Positions 1 to 10,250 of a DNA stretch of 64,000 nt are shown here, in pieces. Made by a program: the position numbers and the translations under genes. A model generated the notes under the pieces. That model was not told where the DNA came from. It was given only the letters and a program-made list of their open reading frames with translations, and ran no database searches. Source of the stretch: Halomonas sp. TA22 (GTDB lineage: Bacteria; Pseudomonadota; Gammaproteobacteria; Pseudomonadales; Halomonadaceae); contig NZ_CP053108.1 in NCBI RefSeq assembly GCF_013009075.1, positions 930,001 to 994,000 of the forward strand. The letters are read 5' to 3'. Numbering within the stretch: the first letter of the stretch is position 1; every line of letters starts with the position of its first letter.

Positions 1-758
1 ATACGTCAGGACTGCTGGCGCGTAGCGTCGACGACCTGGCCTTTGCCTTTGCCGCGCTCGATCCGCAATTGAGTGGCGAGCGCAACGCGACACTCCCGGT
101 GCCGGAGCTCGCCGGGCTGACGTTCGGCGTGCCGGAGCGCTACTTCTGGGACGATTGCAGCCCCGGCATTGCCGAAACGCTGCGTGAGGCGATCCGCCAG
201 CTCGAGGCGGCGGGTGCGCGCATCGTGACGCTGGAGCTGCCCGGTGTCGATGAAGGCTTTCGGTTGTTCCAGGCGGGGGGGCTTGCGGCGGCCGAACTCG
301 CCGCCTTCCTCGAGAGCGAACTGCCGGAGATGATCGCCACGCTCGATCCCAATGTCGCGGCACGCGTCAAGGCCGCCGATGAGATCAGTGCTGCGGAGTA
401 TGTCCGTCGTAGAGGTGTCATCGAGGCGCTCTCCGCCCGGGCCGCCCAGTGCCTTGCCGGCATCGATGCACTGCTGACGCCAACGGTGGCGATCACGCCG
501 CCCACGCTCGAGAGTCTCGAACCCGATGGCGCCTATGCCAAGGCGAACATGCATGCCCTGCGCAATACGGTGATGGGCAATTTCATGGGCCTGTGCGGGC
601 TGACCTTGCCGGTTGGCAGGGATGCGGCCGGCATGCCGGTTGGCCTGCAGCTGCTGGCGGCTCCCTGGCAGGAGGCGCGCCTGCTGGCGGTGGGGTGCGC
701 CATCGAGGAGAGGCTGGGGCGGGGAGGCGATATCCTGGGTTGGCCGCCTGCGCCCTAG
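1..758 (+). CDS. Amidase family protein, C-terminal part (5' truncated by window edge)
   Basis: The reading frame is open from base 3 and has no start inside the window, so about 251 C-terminal residues of a larger protein are visible. The first residues (TSGLLARSVDDLAF) match the GPxARSVxDLA block that follows the Ser-cisSer-Lys triad region in amidase signature enzymes. The end carries the conserved LTLPVG...GMPVGLQLLA stretch of this family. These enzymes hydrolyse carboxamides, and GatA of the tRNA amidotransferase is a relative. The triad itself lies outside the window, so substrate cannot be assigned. An internal TTG at 69 is in frame but is not a plausible start, because homology continues upstream of it. 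Confidence 0.85.
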   Translation, partial: TSGLLARSVDDLAFAFAALDPQLSGERNATLPVPELAGLTFGVPERYFWDDCSPGIAETLREAIRQLEAAGARIVTLELPGVDEGFRLFQAGGLAAAELAAFLESELPEMIATLDPNVAARVKAADEISAAEYVRRRGVIEALSARAAQCLAGIDALLTPTVAITPPTLESLEPDGAYAKANMHALRNTVMGNFMGLCGLTLPVGRDAAGMPVGLQLLAAPWQEARLLAVGCAIEERLGRGGDILGWPPAP

Positions 759-784
759 CTTGGCTTCGCCTGATCGATCCCTGA

Positions 785-1015
785 CTAGCGACGCAGCGGA
801 TCGAGCAGCTCGCTCAGGCCGTTGTGATCGATCTCGTGCATCAGCTGCAGCAATTGACCTATCTCGCCGGGCGGAAAGCCCTTCCGCGCGAACCAGTTGA
901 GGTAGGGGCCGGGCAGGTCGGCGATCAGCCGGCCTTCGTATTTGCCGAACGGCATTCTGCGGGTGACCAGTATTTCCAGGTCCTCGGGTTTCACTCGTGG
1001 CTCCTGTGCCGTCAT
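785..1015 (-). CDS. DUF3820 family small protein
   Basis: This 76-residue protein has the compact motif MPFGKYEGRLIADLP and then YLNWFARKGFPPGEIG, which is characteristic of the DUF3820 family. The family is of unknown biochemical function; some members are annotated as putative quorum-sensing-regulated factors. I took the ATG at 1015 (MTAQEPRVKP), because the longer frame starting at 1072 adds 19 residues with no family resemblance. It is convergent with the amidase gene and divergent from the S9 peptidase gene. No signal peptide or membrane segment is visible, so it is probably cytosolic. Confidence 0.75.
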   Translation of the reverse strand: MTAQEPRVKPEDLEILVTRRMPFGKYEGRLIADLPGPYLNWFARKGFPPGEIGQLLQLMHEIDHNGLSELLDPLRR

Positions 1016-1120
1016 GCTCGCGGCTTGCCACTGTACGGTGTGGCCGAATCTCTTGCCAGCTACTGACAGCATGGCGACTCTGCTAATGTTGGGTAATCAG
1101 CCATGGAGAGGAGCGGCGGC

Positions 1121-3226
1121 ATGCACAAGGCAGCTGGCAGCGCAGAGACGGCAGGTGATCAGGCGGATCGCGAGGATCCCTATCTCTGGCTCGAGGAGGT
1201 CGAGAGCGAGCAGGCACTCGACTGGGTACGCGAGCGCAATGGCGAGGCGCAACAGGTGCTGGAGTCAGCGCCGGGCTTTGCCGAGCTGCGTGATGACCTT
1301 CAGGCGATTCTCGAGGCGGACGATCGTATCCCTTTCGTCGTCAAGCGTGGCGAGCACTACTACAATTTCTGGCAGGATCGTGCCCACCCTCGCGGGGTGT
1401 GGCGTCGCACGTCTCCCGAGGAGTATCGCAAGGTGCAGCCCGAGTGGGAGGTGCTGATCGATCTCGACGCGCTGAATGCCGCTGAAGGCGAGAATTGGGT
1501 ATGGCATGGCGCAGACTGTCTCAAGCCCGAGCGGGAGGGGGAGGCCTATCGCCACTGCCTGATTGCGCTCTCCCGCGGTGGCGCCGACGCCGACGTGACC
1601 CGCGAGTTCGATCTGGTCGAGAAGCGCTGGGTGGAGGAGGGCTTCCAGCGCGAGGAGGCCAAGGGGGCACTCTCCTGGATCGACCGCGACAATGTCTACG
1701 TCTACAGCGACTTCGGCGCCGGTTCGCTCACCGCCTCGGGCTATCCACGCATCGTCAAGCGCTGGCGGCGCGGCACACCCCTCGCCGACGCCACGACGCT
1801 CTTCGAGGGCGAGGCGGATGACATGTACATCGCCGCCGGCCGGGATCATACCCACGGCTTCGTGCGCGACTTCGTCAGCCGCTCGCGGGCCTTCTACGAC
1901 AATGAGCTTTATCTGTGCAACGCCGACGGCACGCTGCGCAAGATCGAGGTGCCCGATTCGGCCCACAAGCGGATCCATCGCGACTGGCTGACACTCGAGC
2001 TGCGCGAACCCTGGACGCTGGCCGGACAGACCCATCCCGCCGGAGCGCTGTTGATCACCGGCCTCGATGCCTTCATGCAGGGGGAGAGCGAGTGGCGGGC
2101 GCTGTTCACTCCCACCGAGACGACCTCCCTCGAGGCGGCGACCTGGACGCGCCATCATCTGATCCTCACCGTGCTGGACGACGTCAAGCATCGCCTCGAC
2201 GTGCTCACGCAGCGTGATGGCGAGTGGTACTGCGAACCGCTAGCCGGGGTACCTGAGATCGGTACCCTGAGCGTGGCGGCGGTGGATGAGGAGGCCAGTG
2301 ACGACTACTTCATGACCGCCACCGGCTACCTCACGCCGACCACGCTCTATATCGGACGTATCGGCGAGATGCCGCAGCGGCTCAAGCAGGCGCCAGCGCT
2401 GTTCGACGCCACGGGGCTGCGTGTCAGCCAGCACTTCGCCACCAGTGCGGACGGCACCCGGATTCCCTATTTCATGATCGCCTCGAAGCCGCTGGCGACC
2501 AATGGCAACAATCCCACGCTGCTTTACGGCTACGGCGGCTTCGAGATCTCGCTGACACCGGGCTATCAGCCGGGAGTGGCGCGCGGTTGGCTGCTGGCGG
2601 GGGGCGTCTATGTGGTGGCCAATATCCGCGGTGGTGGCGAGTATGGCCCGCGCTGGCACCAGGCCGCACTCAAGGCGGCGCGGCACAAGGCCTTCGAAGA
2701 TTTTGCCGCGATCGCCGAGGATCTCGTTGCCCGGGGCGTCACCTCTTCGGGCAAGCTCGGCATCCAGGGCGGCTCCAATGGCGGGCTGCTGGTGGGCAAC
2801 ATGCTGGTGAAGTATCCCGAGCTGTTCGGGGCGGTGGTCTGCCAGGTGCCGCTGCTCGACATGCGCCGCTACCACCGCCTGCTGGCCGGTGCTTCTTGGA
2901 TGGCCGAGTATGGCGACCCCGATGGCGAGGAGTGGGCATTTCTGCGCGGCTATTCGCCCTATCACAACCTCGAGACCGGCAAGCGCTACCCTCCGCTGTT
3001 GCTGATGACCAGCACCCGCGACGACCGCGTGCATCCCGGTCATGCGCGCAAGATGATGGCGCGGATGCGCGAGCAGGGCCATGAGGCGCTCTACTACGAG
3101 AACATCGAAGGCGGGCATGGCGGGGCTGCCGACAATGCTCAGCGGGCGCACATGCAGGCGCTGGCCTTCAGCTTTCTCAAGCAGAGGCTTTTTAATGATA
3201 TTTCTATCAATACTCTATTAGTATAA
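1121..3226 (+). CDS. Prolyl oligopeptidase family (S9) serine peptidase
   Basis: The protein is 701 residues from the ATG at 1121, which sits 7 bases after GGAGAGGAG; an in-frame ATG at 1103 has no such site. The N-terminal half fits the seven-bladed propeller of S9 enzymes. The C-terminal half is an alpha/beta hydrolase: GGSNGG with the catalytic Ser at about 552, TRDDRV with the Asp at about 634-635, and EGGHGG with the His at about 666. The stretch ANIRGGGEYGPRWH is typical of S9A members. It should cleave short proline-containing or related peptides in the cytosol, as no signal peptide is seen. The last ~11 residues (after KQRL) come from AT-rich DNA and look like read-through into former intergenic sequence. 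Confidence 0.88.
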   Translation: MHKAAGSAETAGDQADREDPYLWLEEVESEQALDWVRERNGEAQQVLESAPGFAELRDDLQAILEADDRIPFVVKRGEHYYNFWQDRAHPRGVWRRTSPEEYRKVQPEWEVLIDLDALNAAEGENWVWHGADCLKPEREGEAYRHCLIALSRGGADADVTREFDLVEKRWVEEGFQREEAKGALSWIDRDNVYVYSDFGAGSLTASGYPRIVKRWRRGTPLADATTLFEGEADDMYIAAGRDHTHGFVRDFVSRSRAFYDNELYLCNADGTLRKIEVPDSAHKRIHRDWLTLELREPWTLAGQTHPAGALLITGLDAFMQGESEWRALFTPTETTSLEAATWTRHHLILTVLDDVKHRLDVLTQRDGEWYCEPLAGVPEIGTLSVAAVDEEASDDYFMTATGYLTPTTLYIGRIGEMPQRLKQAPALFDATGLRVSQHFATSADGTRIPYFMIASKPLATNGNNPTLLYGYGGFEISLTPGYQPGVARGWLLAGGVYVVANIRGGGEYGPRWHQAALKAARHKAFEDFAAIAEDLVARGVTSSGKLGIQGGSNGGLLVGNMLVKYPELFGAVVCQVPLLDMRRYHRLLAGASWMAEYGDPDGEEWAFLRGYSPYHNLETGKRYPPLLLMTSTRDDRVHPGHARKMMARMREQGHEALYYENIEGGHGGAADNAQRAHMQALAFSFLKQRLFNDISINTLLV

Positions 3227-3468
3227 GAGCGATAACGATAACCGACACACGCCAGTCCGGCCGCCTTACGCTTGCGCAGTGCCGCAACGTGATGGTTCGG
3301 AGGGGATGCTGTCGGCTGCGTTTCGTCGTAATGGTCAAGCTGTCATGATCAATGCCTTCCGGACTCGATGATTCGGTCAGGTGGCATCTTGGATGCGCGC
3401 ACCGCTCAGGAGCATGCATGCCGCATGTTCCAGGCCTGTCCCGTGAATTGTTAAAGGAGTAACGCAAG
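3227..3468 (+). promoter_or_regulatory. opgG upstream region
   Basis: This 242-bp gap has no convincing gene. It begins with AT-rich sequence unlike its surroundings and ends with a good ribosome binding site (AAAGGAG, 3453-3459) placed 9 bases before the GTG start of opgG. It should carry the promoter of the opgGH operon, but I could not identify a clear -35/-10 pair. Confidence 0.4.
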
Positions 3469-5043
3469 GTGAATTCATCGAGCCGACGACTTGTGTCGAT
3501 GCCTAGCTGGCGTCGGGTGGCGGCCAAGCCCCTGGCGGCTATCGTAGGGCTTTGTGTGAGTGTCGTTGCGCCGTTCAGCATGGCATTCGACTTCGACGAT
3601 GTGGTGCAGCGAGCAGAGCAGCTTGCCCAGCAGGGCTACAAGGCTCCCGCACGCGACCTGCCCGACGCACTGCGCGGTCTGGAATATGCCGAATATGCCC
3701 AGATCCAGTACAAGCCCGAGCGCTCCTTGTGGCGCAACGAGGATTTGCCCTTCGATCTGAGCTTCTTCCACGAGGGCATGCATTACGATACGCCCGTGGC
3801 ACTGCATAGTATCGATGGGGAGTCGGTAGAGGAGATTACCTTCAATCCCGACGATTTCGACTACGGCGATCTGGATATCCCGTCCGAGGCGCTCGAGAAT
3901 CTGGGGATGGCCGGCTTCAGGGTCAACTACCCGATCAACTCCGACACCAAGCAGGAGATCATGGTGTTCCTGGGCGCGAGCTATTTCCGCGTGGTGGGAC
4001 GCAACCAGATCTATGGGCTCTCCGGGCGGGGACTGGCCGTGGACACGGCACTCTCCTCGGGAGAGGAGTTCCCTCGCTTCAGTGAGTTCTGGATCGTCAA
4101 GCCCAGTCCCGATAGCCAATACCTGACGATATTCGCCCTGCTCGATTCACCGAGCGTCACCGGGGCTTATCGCTATGTACTGCGCCCGGGCGAGGACAGC
4201 ATCGTCGATGTCCAGTCGCGCCTATTCATGCGCCAGCCGGTGGAGAAGCTGGGCATCGCCCCGCTCACCAGCATGTTCCTCTATGGTCCCAACCAACCTT
4301 CGCCGACGCCCAACTTCCGACCGGCGATCCACGACTCCAATGGTCTGCTGGTGCACGGCGAGCAGGAAGGCTGGAGATGGCGGCCGCTGGTCAACCCGGC
4401 GCGCCTGATGGTGGATACCCAGGCGGTCGAGACGCTGCGTGGCTACGGCTTGCTGCAGCGCAGCCATCACTTCCACGACTACGAGGATCTCGAGGATCGC
4501 TACGAACTGCGGCCCAGCGCCTGGATCGAGCCGCAGAGCGCCTGGGGCGCGGGACGCGTGGAGCTGGTGCAGATTCCCACGCCCGACGAGACCAACGACA
4601 ACATCGTCTCCTTCTGGACGCCGGATCGGGCGCTGGAGCGCGGCACCGTCCTTGACTACGACTATCGCATCTACTGGACCATGAACGAGCCCAAGTTCTA
4701 CGATCCCAACCTGGCCTGGGTGGATCAGACGCGGCGCTCGCCTGGCGAGGTGCGCCAGAACAACCTAATTCGCGAGCTGGATGGCACGCTGGCGTTCGTC
4801 ATCGATTTCAAGGGGCCGGTGCTGGAGTCGGATGCCGAGCTCTCCCTGGAGGCGGGTATCGGAGACAATGGTGAGCTGGTCGACAGTCGCATCGTGCGCA
4901 ATACCGCGGAGGGTGGCTGGCGCGCCTTCGTGCGCGTGAAGCGCAGCGAGAACAACCAACCGCTCGATATCCAGGCGTTTCTCAAGGACGGTGATCGTCG
5001 TGTCTCTGAAACTTGGTTCTATCGGCTTCCCGCCGACGCATGA
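3469..5043 (+). CDS. opgG: Glucan biosynthesis protein G, periplasmic
   Basis: OpgG is needed to make osmoregulated periplasmic glucans (OPGs), probably by branching or processing the beta-glucan backbone exported by OpgH. The 524-residue length is close to the family norm. The GTG start is supported by AAAGGAG at 3453. A signal peptide is visible: Arg/Lys-rich start, hydrophobic core [19 protein letters not shown], then [10 protein letters not shown], which is the typical mature start. Family blocks include [12 protein letters not shown] and a C-terminal immunoglobulin-like region ending [13 protein letters not shown]. The stop is immediately followed by opgH, so the two are translationally linked. 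Confidence 0.95.
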   Translation: MNSSSRRLVSMPSWRRVAAKPLAAIVGLCVSVVAPFSMAFDFDDVVQRAEQLAQQGYKAPARDLPDALRGLEYAEYAQIQYKPERSLWRNEDLPFDLSFFHEGMHYDTPVALHSIDGESVEEITFNPDDFDYGDLDIPSEALENLGMAGFRVNYPINSDTKQEIMVFLGASYFRVVGRNQIYGLSGRGLAVDTALSSGEEFPRFSEFWIVKPSPDSQYLTIFALLDSPSVTGAYRYVLRPGEDSIVDVQSRLFMRQPVEKLGIAPLTSMFLYGPNQPSPTPNFRPAIHDSNGLLVHGEQEGWRWRPLVNPARLMVDTQAVETLRGYGLLQRSHHFHDYEDLEDRYELRPSAWIEPQSAWGAGRVELVQIPTPDETNDNIVSFWTPDRALERGTVLDYDYRIYWTMNEPKFYDPNLAWVDQTRRSPGEVRQNNLIRELDGTLAFVIDFKGPVLESDAELSLEAGIGDNGELVDSRIVRNTAEGGWRAFVRVKRSENNQPLDIQAFLKDGDRRVSETWFYRLPADA

Positions 5044-5044
5044 A

Positions 5045-7531
5045 ATGCCGGATGCCAGCCAGAGCAGTGCCTATCTCGAGCGCCTGGCGCATGAGACGGC
5101 CTCGCGTGAGGCGAGGCGTGCCCTGTATGGCAGCGATATCGACCTCGATGGCATGGCGGCACTGCATGCCACCCTCGGGGGGCGCCCGGCGCCCCTCGAT
5201 GACCCCGCCGCCGTCTCAGTCGGCAGGCGCCTGACGCTTGCCTATGGCGAACAGCCGCCGCTGGCGCCCGCCGAGGTGCTCACTACCGACGAGCAGGGCA
5301 TCACCCGGCTGAGAACCGCACCCCCTCTGGCGCGAACGCCCCTGGCGCCCGAGGCCTGGTCGACCAACCCCTTCGTGCGCTTCGGGCAGTGGACGAGGCG
5401 ATGGGCTGCCCGCGGCTATCGGCGCCGGCGCAAGGCGCACGCGGACGCACAGCGCAAGCTCCGCTGGCAGAAGGCCGCTTCGCTGCGGCGCTGGGTTCTG
5501 CTGGTGCTGGTATTCGGGCAGAGCCTGTTGGCCGCTCACTACATGAGCACCGTACTGCCTTATGGCGGCCAAGGCGCGCTCGAAATCTCTCTGCTGGGGC
5601 TGTTCGTACTGCTGTTCTGCTGGGTTTCGGCGGGGTTCTGGACGGCGCTGATGGGATTCTTCCAGCTATTGCTCGGTCGCGACCGCTATGCCATCGACTC
5701 CAGCGATATTGCCGATGCGCCGATCTCCCCGGCGGCGCGCACCGCCCTGCTGGTACCCATCAGCAACGAGGATGTACCGCGGGTCTTCGCCGGGATTCAG
5801 GCGACCCTCGAGTCGCTGCGTGATACCGGCCAGGCCGAGCATTTCGACCTGTTCATCCTCAGTGACAGTGCCGACCCCGACGTGGCCATCGCCGAGACGC
5901 ACGCCTGGTTGACACTGTGCCGAAAGCTCGATGCCTTCGGCCAGGTCTACTATCGACGGCGCCAGCGCCGAGTGAAGCGCAAGAGCGGCAATCTCGATGA
6001 TTTCTGCCGACGCTGGGGCTCGCAGTATCGCTACATGGTGGTGCTGGATGCGGACAGCGTGATGAGCGGCGATTGCCTGACCCGTCTGGTACGCCTGATG
6101 GAGGCCAACAGTGAGGCGGGAATCATCCAGACGGCGCCGCGCGCCTCCGGGCGGCTCAATCTGTATGCCCGCATGCAGCAATTTGCCACCCGTGTCTATG
6201 GGCCGCTGTTCACTGCGGGGCTGCACTTCTGGCAACTCGGGGAATCCCACTACTGGGGGCATAATGCGATCATTCGCGTTGCCCCCTTCATGCGTCACTG
6301 CATGCTGGCGCCACTGCCCGGCAAAGGCGCGATGTCCGGCGAGATCCTCTCCCACGACTTTGTCGAGGCGGCGCTGATGCGGCGTGCCGGCTGGGGCGTC
6401 TGGATTGCCTACAACCTGCCCGGTAGCTACGAGGAGATGCCGCCCAACCTGCTCGACGAGCTCAATCGTGATCGACGCTGGTGTCATGGCAACCTGATGA
6501 ACTTCCGGCTGTTCCTAGCCAAGGGCTTTCATCCGGTGCACCGGGCGGTGTTTCTCACCGGGGTGATGTCCTATCTCTCGGCGCCGCTGTGGTGCCTGTT
6601 TTTGATCCTGTCGACGGCGCTGCTCGCCGTGCATACCTTGAGCACGCCGGAGTACTTCCCGGAGCCGGGCATGCTGTTCCCGGTCTGGCCGCAGTGGCGG
6701 CCGGGGTTGGCGGTGGGGCTGTTCTCGGCTACCGCGACGCTGCTGTTCCTGCCCAAGTTTCTCAGTGTGCTGCTGGTCATCATCCAGGGCGCCCGCGACT
6801 TCGGCGGGGGGCTGCGGCTATTCGTGAGCATGGTGCTCGAATCGCTGTTCTCGATGCTGCTGGCCCCGGTGCGCATGCTGTTCCATACCCGCTTCGTGCT
6901 CACGGCGCTGCTGGGGGGAACGATCCAGTGGCGCTCGCCCTCCCGCGACAACACCGCGACAACCTGGGGCGATGCACTGCGCAACCATGGCGCCCAGACG
7001 CTGCTGGGAGCCGCCTGGGCGACTGGTGTCTACCTCATGGAGCCCACCTTCCTGTGGTGGATGTCGCCCATCGTGGTGGCATTGATGCTGTCGATACCGG
7101 TATCGGTATTCTCGAGCCGGGTATCGCTGGGGCGGCGCTGTCAGCATGCCAGGCTGTTCCGCATTCCCGAGGAGACGCATCCTCCCCGCGTGCTGCGGCG
7201 CATGGTGCGCCATCTGCATCGCATGCGTCGCCAGACCTCGCCGACCTTCGTGCAGATGGTCACGGATCCCGTCGCCAATGCCCTGGGGTGTGCGCTTGCG
7301 ACTTCCCGCCATGGCGTTTCCGAGCTGCTGGCCCGGCGGCGGCGTGAGCAGGTAATGGCGGCATCGCGCCTGGGTCCCGACGCGCTCGATGACAAGGCGC
7401 GGCTGAAGTTTCTCGATGATCCGGTGCTGCTCTCCAAGCTGCACTATCAGGTCTGGGCGAATTGCGAGGCGCATCCGGCATGGCGTGAGCAAGGCATTCC
7501 CAGGGTCGCGTCGCTGCGACTACCGACCTGA
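5045..7531 (+). CDS. opgH: Glucan biosynthesis glucosyltransferase H
   Basis: OpgH is the inner-membrane GT2 glucosyltransferase that uses UDP-glucose to polymerise and export the OPG backbone. I chose the ATG at 5045, one base after the opgG stop, giving 828 residues; the frame is open further upstream inside opgG but that extension is not needed. Visible features are clustered hydrophobic segments at about 140-220 and 510-690, a GT2 domain between them with the DADS metal-binding motif ([12 protein letters not shown]), SHDFVEA, and the acceptor-site motif DRRWCHGN. It is followed 15 bp later by an acyltransferase gene, which may modify its product. Confidence 0.95.
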   Translation: MPDASQSSAYLERLAHETASREARRALYGSDIDLDGMAALHATLGGRPAPLDDPAAVSVGRRLTLAYGEQPPLAPAEVLTTDEQGITRLRTAPPLARTPLAPEAWSTNPFVRFGQWTRRWAARGYRRRRKAHADAQRKLRWQKAASLRRWVLLVLVFGQSLLAAHYMSTVLPYGGQGALEISLLGLFVLLFCWVSAGFWTALMGFFQLLLGRDRYAIDSSDIADAPISPAARTALLVPISNEDVPRVFAGIQATLESLRDTGQAEHFDLFILSDSADPDVAIAETHAWLTLCRKLDAFGQVYYRRRQRRVKRKSGNLDDFCRRWGSQYRYMVVLDADSVMSGDCLTRLVRLMEANSEAGIIQTAPRASGRLNLYARMQQFATRVYGPLFTAGLHFWQLGESHYWGHNAIIRVAPFMRHCMLAPLPGKGAMSGEILSHDFVEAALMRRAGWGVWIAYNLPGSYEEMPPNLLDELNRDRRWCHGNLMNFRLFLAKGFHPVHRAVFLTGVMSYLSAPLWCLFLILSTALLAVHTLSTPEYFPEPGMLFPVWPQWRPGLAVGLFSATATLLFLPKFLSVLLVIIQGARDFGGGLRLFVSMVLESLFSMLLAPVRMLFHTRFVLTALLGGTIQWRSPSRDNTATTWGDALRNHGAQTLLGAAWATGVYLMEPTFLWWMSPIVVALMLSIPVSVFSSRVSLGRRCQHARLFRIPEETHPPRVLRRMVRHLHRMRRQTSPTFVQMVTDPVANALGCALATSRHGVSELLARRRREQVMAASRLGPDALDDKARLKFLDDPVLLSKLHYQVWANCEAHPAWREQGIPRVASLRLPT

Positions 7532-7546
7532 AGAGGAAATACGCAA

Positions 7547-8764
7547 ATGAACGCAAGCAAGGAGCGCTTCGTCGGGCTGGAGTGGCTGAGATTCCTGCTC
7601 GGCCTCTACATCGTCATTTTCCATACCCTGCACGCCTATCCATCGATCAGGTCGTGGTCGCACTACATCACCGATGTGGGCTTCTTCTCGACCAGCGCCT
7701 TCTTCGTGCTGTCGGGCTTTCTCTTGGCGCATGTCTACCTGGATGACCAGCGGCGCATGCGCGAGCCGCCCCGCAGCTTCTGGATCAAGCGCTTCTCCAA
7801 CCTCTATCCGATCCATATCGGCGCCCTGGTGCTGGCGATGTCGCTGGCGACGTTGATCGGTTACCTGCAGATCACTCCTGAGGATGCCGATGCCTCGATC
7901 CGCTTCGTGCTGTATGACGTCAACAAGGACATGGGGGAGAATGGCCACCTGTTGCGTCATGTGATGGGCGACACCGAGCTTGCCATCAACCTGCTGCTCA
8001 ACGTCACGCTGCTGCATGCCTGGAACCCGTTTTACCTGACGTTCAACCCGCCATCGTGGTCGATCTCGGTGCTGTTCTTCTTCTACCTGCTGTTTCCCTG
8101 GCTCGCGCCCCGGCTGTTTCGCGTGCAGCATCGCGTGCGGGCGCTGGCATTGACCATGGCCTGCTACCTGGTCCCGACTCTGGTGGTGATTGTCACCACC
8201 GACTACGGCATGCCGGAAACGGGGATTTTGCACCGCAACCCGCTGATCCGCCTGCCGGAGTTCATTGCCGGCATCCTGCTCTGCTCGTTGTACGCTCATT
8301 ACAGGCGCCAGGGACATTCACTGGACCGGCGCATGGGCTGGGGCCTGGCGGGCTTCGTCGCCCTGTCGGTGATCGCGGCGGTACAACTGCTGCAGCTTGG
8401 TCGCACCTGGTACTACCTGCTGCACAATGGGCTGCTGCTGCCGGCTCAGCTGGCGCTGATCTTCCTGGCGGCGCACTGGCGTGCGCCGCGGCGCGACAGC
8501 CTCAAGCGCCTGGCGAGCCGGCTGGGCGGGGCCTCGCTGCCGATGTTTGCCCTGCACGTGCCGCTCTACGTGATCTTCACGCGCATCGAGATGGTACTGA
8601 CCGGGGAGACCTCTCTTGCCCGCTACCCGCTGTTTCTGCTGCTCACGGTGCTCTTCTGCATCTTCTTCCAGGAAGCCTTCGTGCAGCGCATCAAGCTGCT
8701 GTTGCAGCGGTTGCTGCTCTCGCGCAAGCCGGTGGCGCATGTCGACAAGATTGCGCCGCATTGA
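7547..8764 (+). CDS. Acyltransferase family 3 membrane protein, possible OPG acyl/succinyl transferase
   Basis: This 405-residue polytopic membrane protein has the acyltransferase-3 (OafA/OpgC type) N-terminus: LEWLRFLLGLYIVIFHT, with the conserved first-helix His, then FFVLSGFLLAHVY and an Arg-rich FWIKRFSNLYPIH loop. About ten hydrophobic segments follow. Such proteins transfer acyl groups to sugars at the membrane. It starts 15 bp after opgH with a good site (AAGAGGAAA), so it is most likely the last gene of the opgGH operon. An OpgC-like role, adding succinyl or another acyl group to periplasmic glucans, is therefore inferred from context. The donor and acceptor cannot be read from the sequence. 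Confidence 0.8.
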   Translation: MNASKERFVGLEWLRFLLGLYIVIFHTLHAYPSIRSWSHYITDVGFFSTSAFFVLSGFLLAHVYLDDQRRMREPPRSFWIKRFSNLYPIHIGALVLAMSLATLIGYLQITPEDADASIRFVLYDVNKDMGENGHLLRHVMGDTELAINLLLNVTLLHAWNPFYLTFNPPSWSISVLFFFYLLFPWLAPRLFRVQHRVRALALTMACYLVPTLVVIVTTDYGMPETGILHRNPLIRLPEFIAGILLCSLYAHYRRQGHSLDRRMGWGLAGFVALSVIAAVQLLQLGRTWYYLLHNGLLLPAQLALIFLAAHWRAPRRDSLKRLASRLGGASLPMFALHVPLYVIFTRIEMVLTGETSLARYPLFLLLTVLFCIFFQEAFVQRIKLLLQRLLLSRKPVAHVDKIAPH

Positions 8765-8806
8765 CCGCGCGCTCGACTGACGAAAAATGACTGGCAACTA
8801 AACGCA

Positions 8807-8842
8807 AAACCGCCACCCGGTATGATCCGTAGGTGGCGGTTT
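8807..8842. terminator. Hairpin between acyltransferase gene and tRNA-Pro, probably bidirectional
   Basis: The inverted repeat AAACCGCCACC / GGTGGCGGTTT lies between the two converging units. On the minus strand it is followed by a short T-run, suiting the end of the tRNA-Pro transcript. It is weaker for the plus strand. Confidence 0.6.
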
Positions 8843-8854
8843 GGCAATGTTCTC

Positions 8855-8931
8855 TGGTCGGAATAGCAGGATTCGAACCTGCGACCTCTGCCTCCCGAAG
8901 GCAGCGCTCTACCAAGCTGAGCTATATTCCG
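8855..8931 (-). tRNA. tRNA-Pro(CGG)
   Basis: The 77-nt minus-strand sequence folds as a complete cloverleaf. The acceptor stem CGGAATA pairs perfectly with TATTCCG, A73 is followed by encoded CCA, and the D-arm reads AGCTCAGCTTGGTAGAGC. The anticodon stem CTGCC/GGCAG has loop TTCGGGA with anticodon CGG, and the T-arm is GCAGG-TTCGAAT-CCTGC. C1 with A73 is characteristic of bacterial proline tRNA. It is intact, unlike several other tRNAs in this window. Confidence 0.97.
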
Positions 8932-8995
8932 ACGCGCGTGGGCTCTCGCCTCAACGGTGGGGAATTATACGTATTCCCGGTGAATTTGCAACTAC

Positions 8996-9967
8996 TCAGG
9001 CGGTGCGATCGACGGCCAGCCGGGCCAGTTCGGCCATGCTGTCGCGGTAGCGGCTGGCCGGCAGATGCTCGAGCTGCTCGAGGGCCTTGGAGGCCATCTC
9101 CTCGGCACGCTGGCGCGTGTAGACGAGGGCTCCGGTATCGCGCACGATGGCAAGGACCTCGTCAAGACGCTCGAGGCCACCCTTGCGGATTGCCTGGCGG
9201 ATCAGCTCGCTCTGTTCGGGGCTGCCGGCGATCATGGCCCGGATCAGCGGCAGGGTGGGCTTGCCTTCGGCAAGGTCGTCGCCGACGTTCTTGCCCATCG
9301 CCTTGGCATCGCCCTGGTAGTCGAGCAGGTCGTCGACCAGCTGGAAGGCGAGGCCCAGGTAACGGCCATAGAGTTGCAGCGCGGTCTCCTGCTGCGGGTC
9401 GGCCTCGGCGAGGATCGCACCGCTGTGCGAGGCGGCTTCGAACAGCATCGCCGTCTTGCCCTGGATGGTGTCGAAGTAGGCGGCCTCGTCGATATCGGGG
9501 TTGCCCACGTTGGTCAGCTGCAATACCTCGCCCTCGGCGATGGTGCAGGTCGCGGCGGAGAGCGTCGCCATGATGCGCATCGAGCCGACGTCGACCATCA
9601 TCTGAAACGAGCGCGAGTAGAGGAAGTCGCCGACCAGCACGGAGGGCGCATTGCCCCAAGCGTCGTTGGCGGTGGCCTTGCCGCGGCGCATGTGCGACTC
9701 GTCGACCACGTCGTCATGCAGCAGTGTCGAGGTGTGCATGAACTCGATCAGCGTGGCCAGGATGATGTGCTTGTCGCCTTGGTAGCCAAGCGAGCGGGCC
9801 GCCAGCAGCACCAGTAGCGGGCGCAGGCGCTTGCCGCCACTTTCGATGATGTACTGGGCGATGGACTGGACGAGCGGCACCCGAGAAGCCAATTGCGTGA
9901 CGATGGTGCGATCGACGGCGGCGAAATCCTCGGCTACCGCGGCATGAATGGGAGATGCTGTAGGCAT
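8996..9967 (-). CDS. ispB: Octaprenyl diphosphate synthase
   Basis: IspB elongates farnesyl diphosphate with isopentenyl diphosphate to make the polyprenyl tail of ubiquinone. The 323-residue length is normal. Both Asp-rich metal and substrate motifs are present: DDVVD at about 85-89 and DDLLD at about 212-216, with the GGKRLRP block near residue 44. It is divergent from rplU-rpmA, the same arrangement as in E. coli. Tail length (C40 or other) is inferred from the family; Halomonads usually make ubiquinone-9, so a longer product is possible. Confidence 0.95.
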   Translation of the reverse strand: MPTASPIHAAVAEDFAAVDRTIVTQLASRVPLVQSIAQYIIESGGKRLRPLLVLLAARSLGYQGDKHIILATLIEFMHTSTLLHDDVVDESHMRRGKATANDAWGNAPSVLVGDFLYSRSFQMMVDVGSMRIMATLSAATCTIAEGEVLQLTNVGNPDIDEAAYFDTIQGKTAMLFEAASHSGAILAEADPQQETALQLYGRYLGLAFQLVDDLLDYQGDAKAMGKNVGDDLAEGKPTLPLIRAMIAGSPEQSELIRQAIRKGGLERLDEVLAIVRDTGALVYTRQRAEEMASKALEQLEHLPASRYRDSMAELARLAVDRTA

Positions 9968-10114
9968 GGATGCGCTGCTTGTCTGTGTGGGGCCGAGGTC
10001 GACGGCCGACCTTTGGGTTGCCGCTTATGCTATGGGTGCCCCCTAGAGGCGTCAAGCAAAGGGGGCGGGAGGCTTGCAAAGGTGGTCCCGCCACCATGGG
10101 CTGGGTGCCGGGGC

Positions 10115-10143
10115 TTGTATCGGCCTCAAGGCATCGTTATAAT
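10115..10143 (+). promoter_or_regulatory. Sigma-70 promoter for rplU-rpmA
   Basis: TTGTAT at 10115-10120 and a perfect TATAAT at 10138-10143 are separated by 17 bases. They lie about 108 bp before the rplU start, in the ispB/rplU divergent gap. The near-consensus form fits a highly expressed ribosomal protein operon. Confidence 0.75.
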
Positions 10144-10250
10144 CCGCGACCCGACTCATCACGCTCCCTGTCAGATGGCTCCAGAAGGGGCGCCACTCGC
10201 CGCAGGTCGATGAAGAGCACAACCCGATGAGTGTTTGGAGAACGTCTACT

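Noticed and set aside
6-1031. Long minus-strand open frame (341 codons) across the amidase gene
   Set aside because: It is the antisense shadow of a GC-rich coding frame; composition is Arg/Gln/His-rich with no recognisable domain, and it also crosses the DUF3820 gene.
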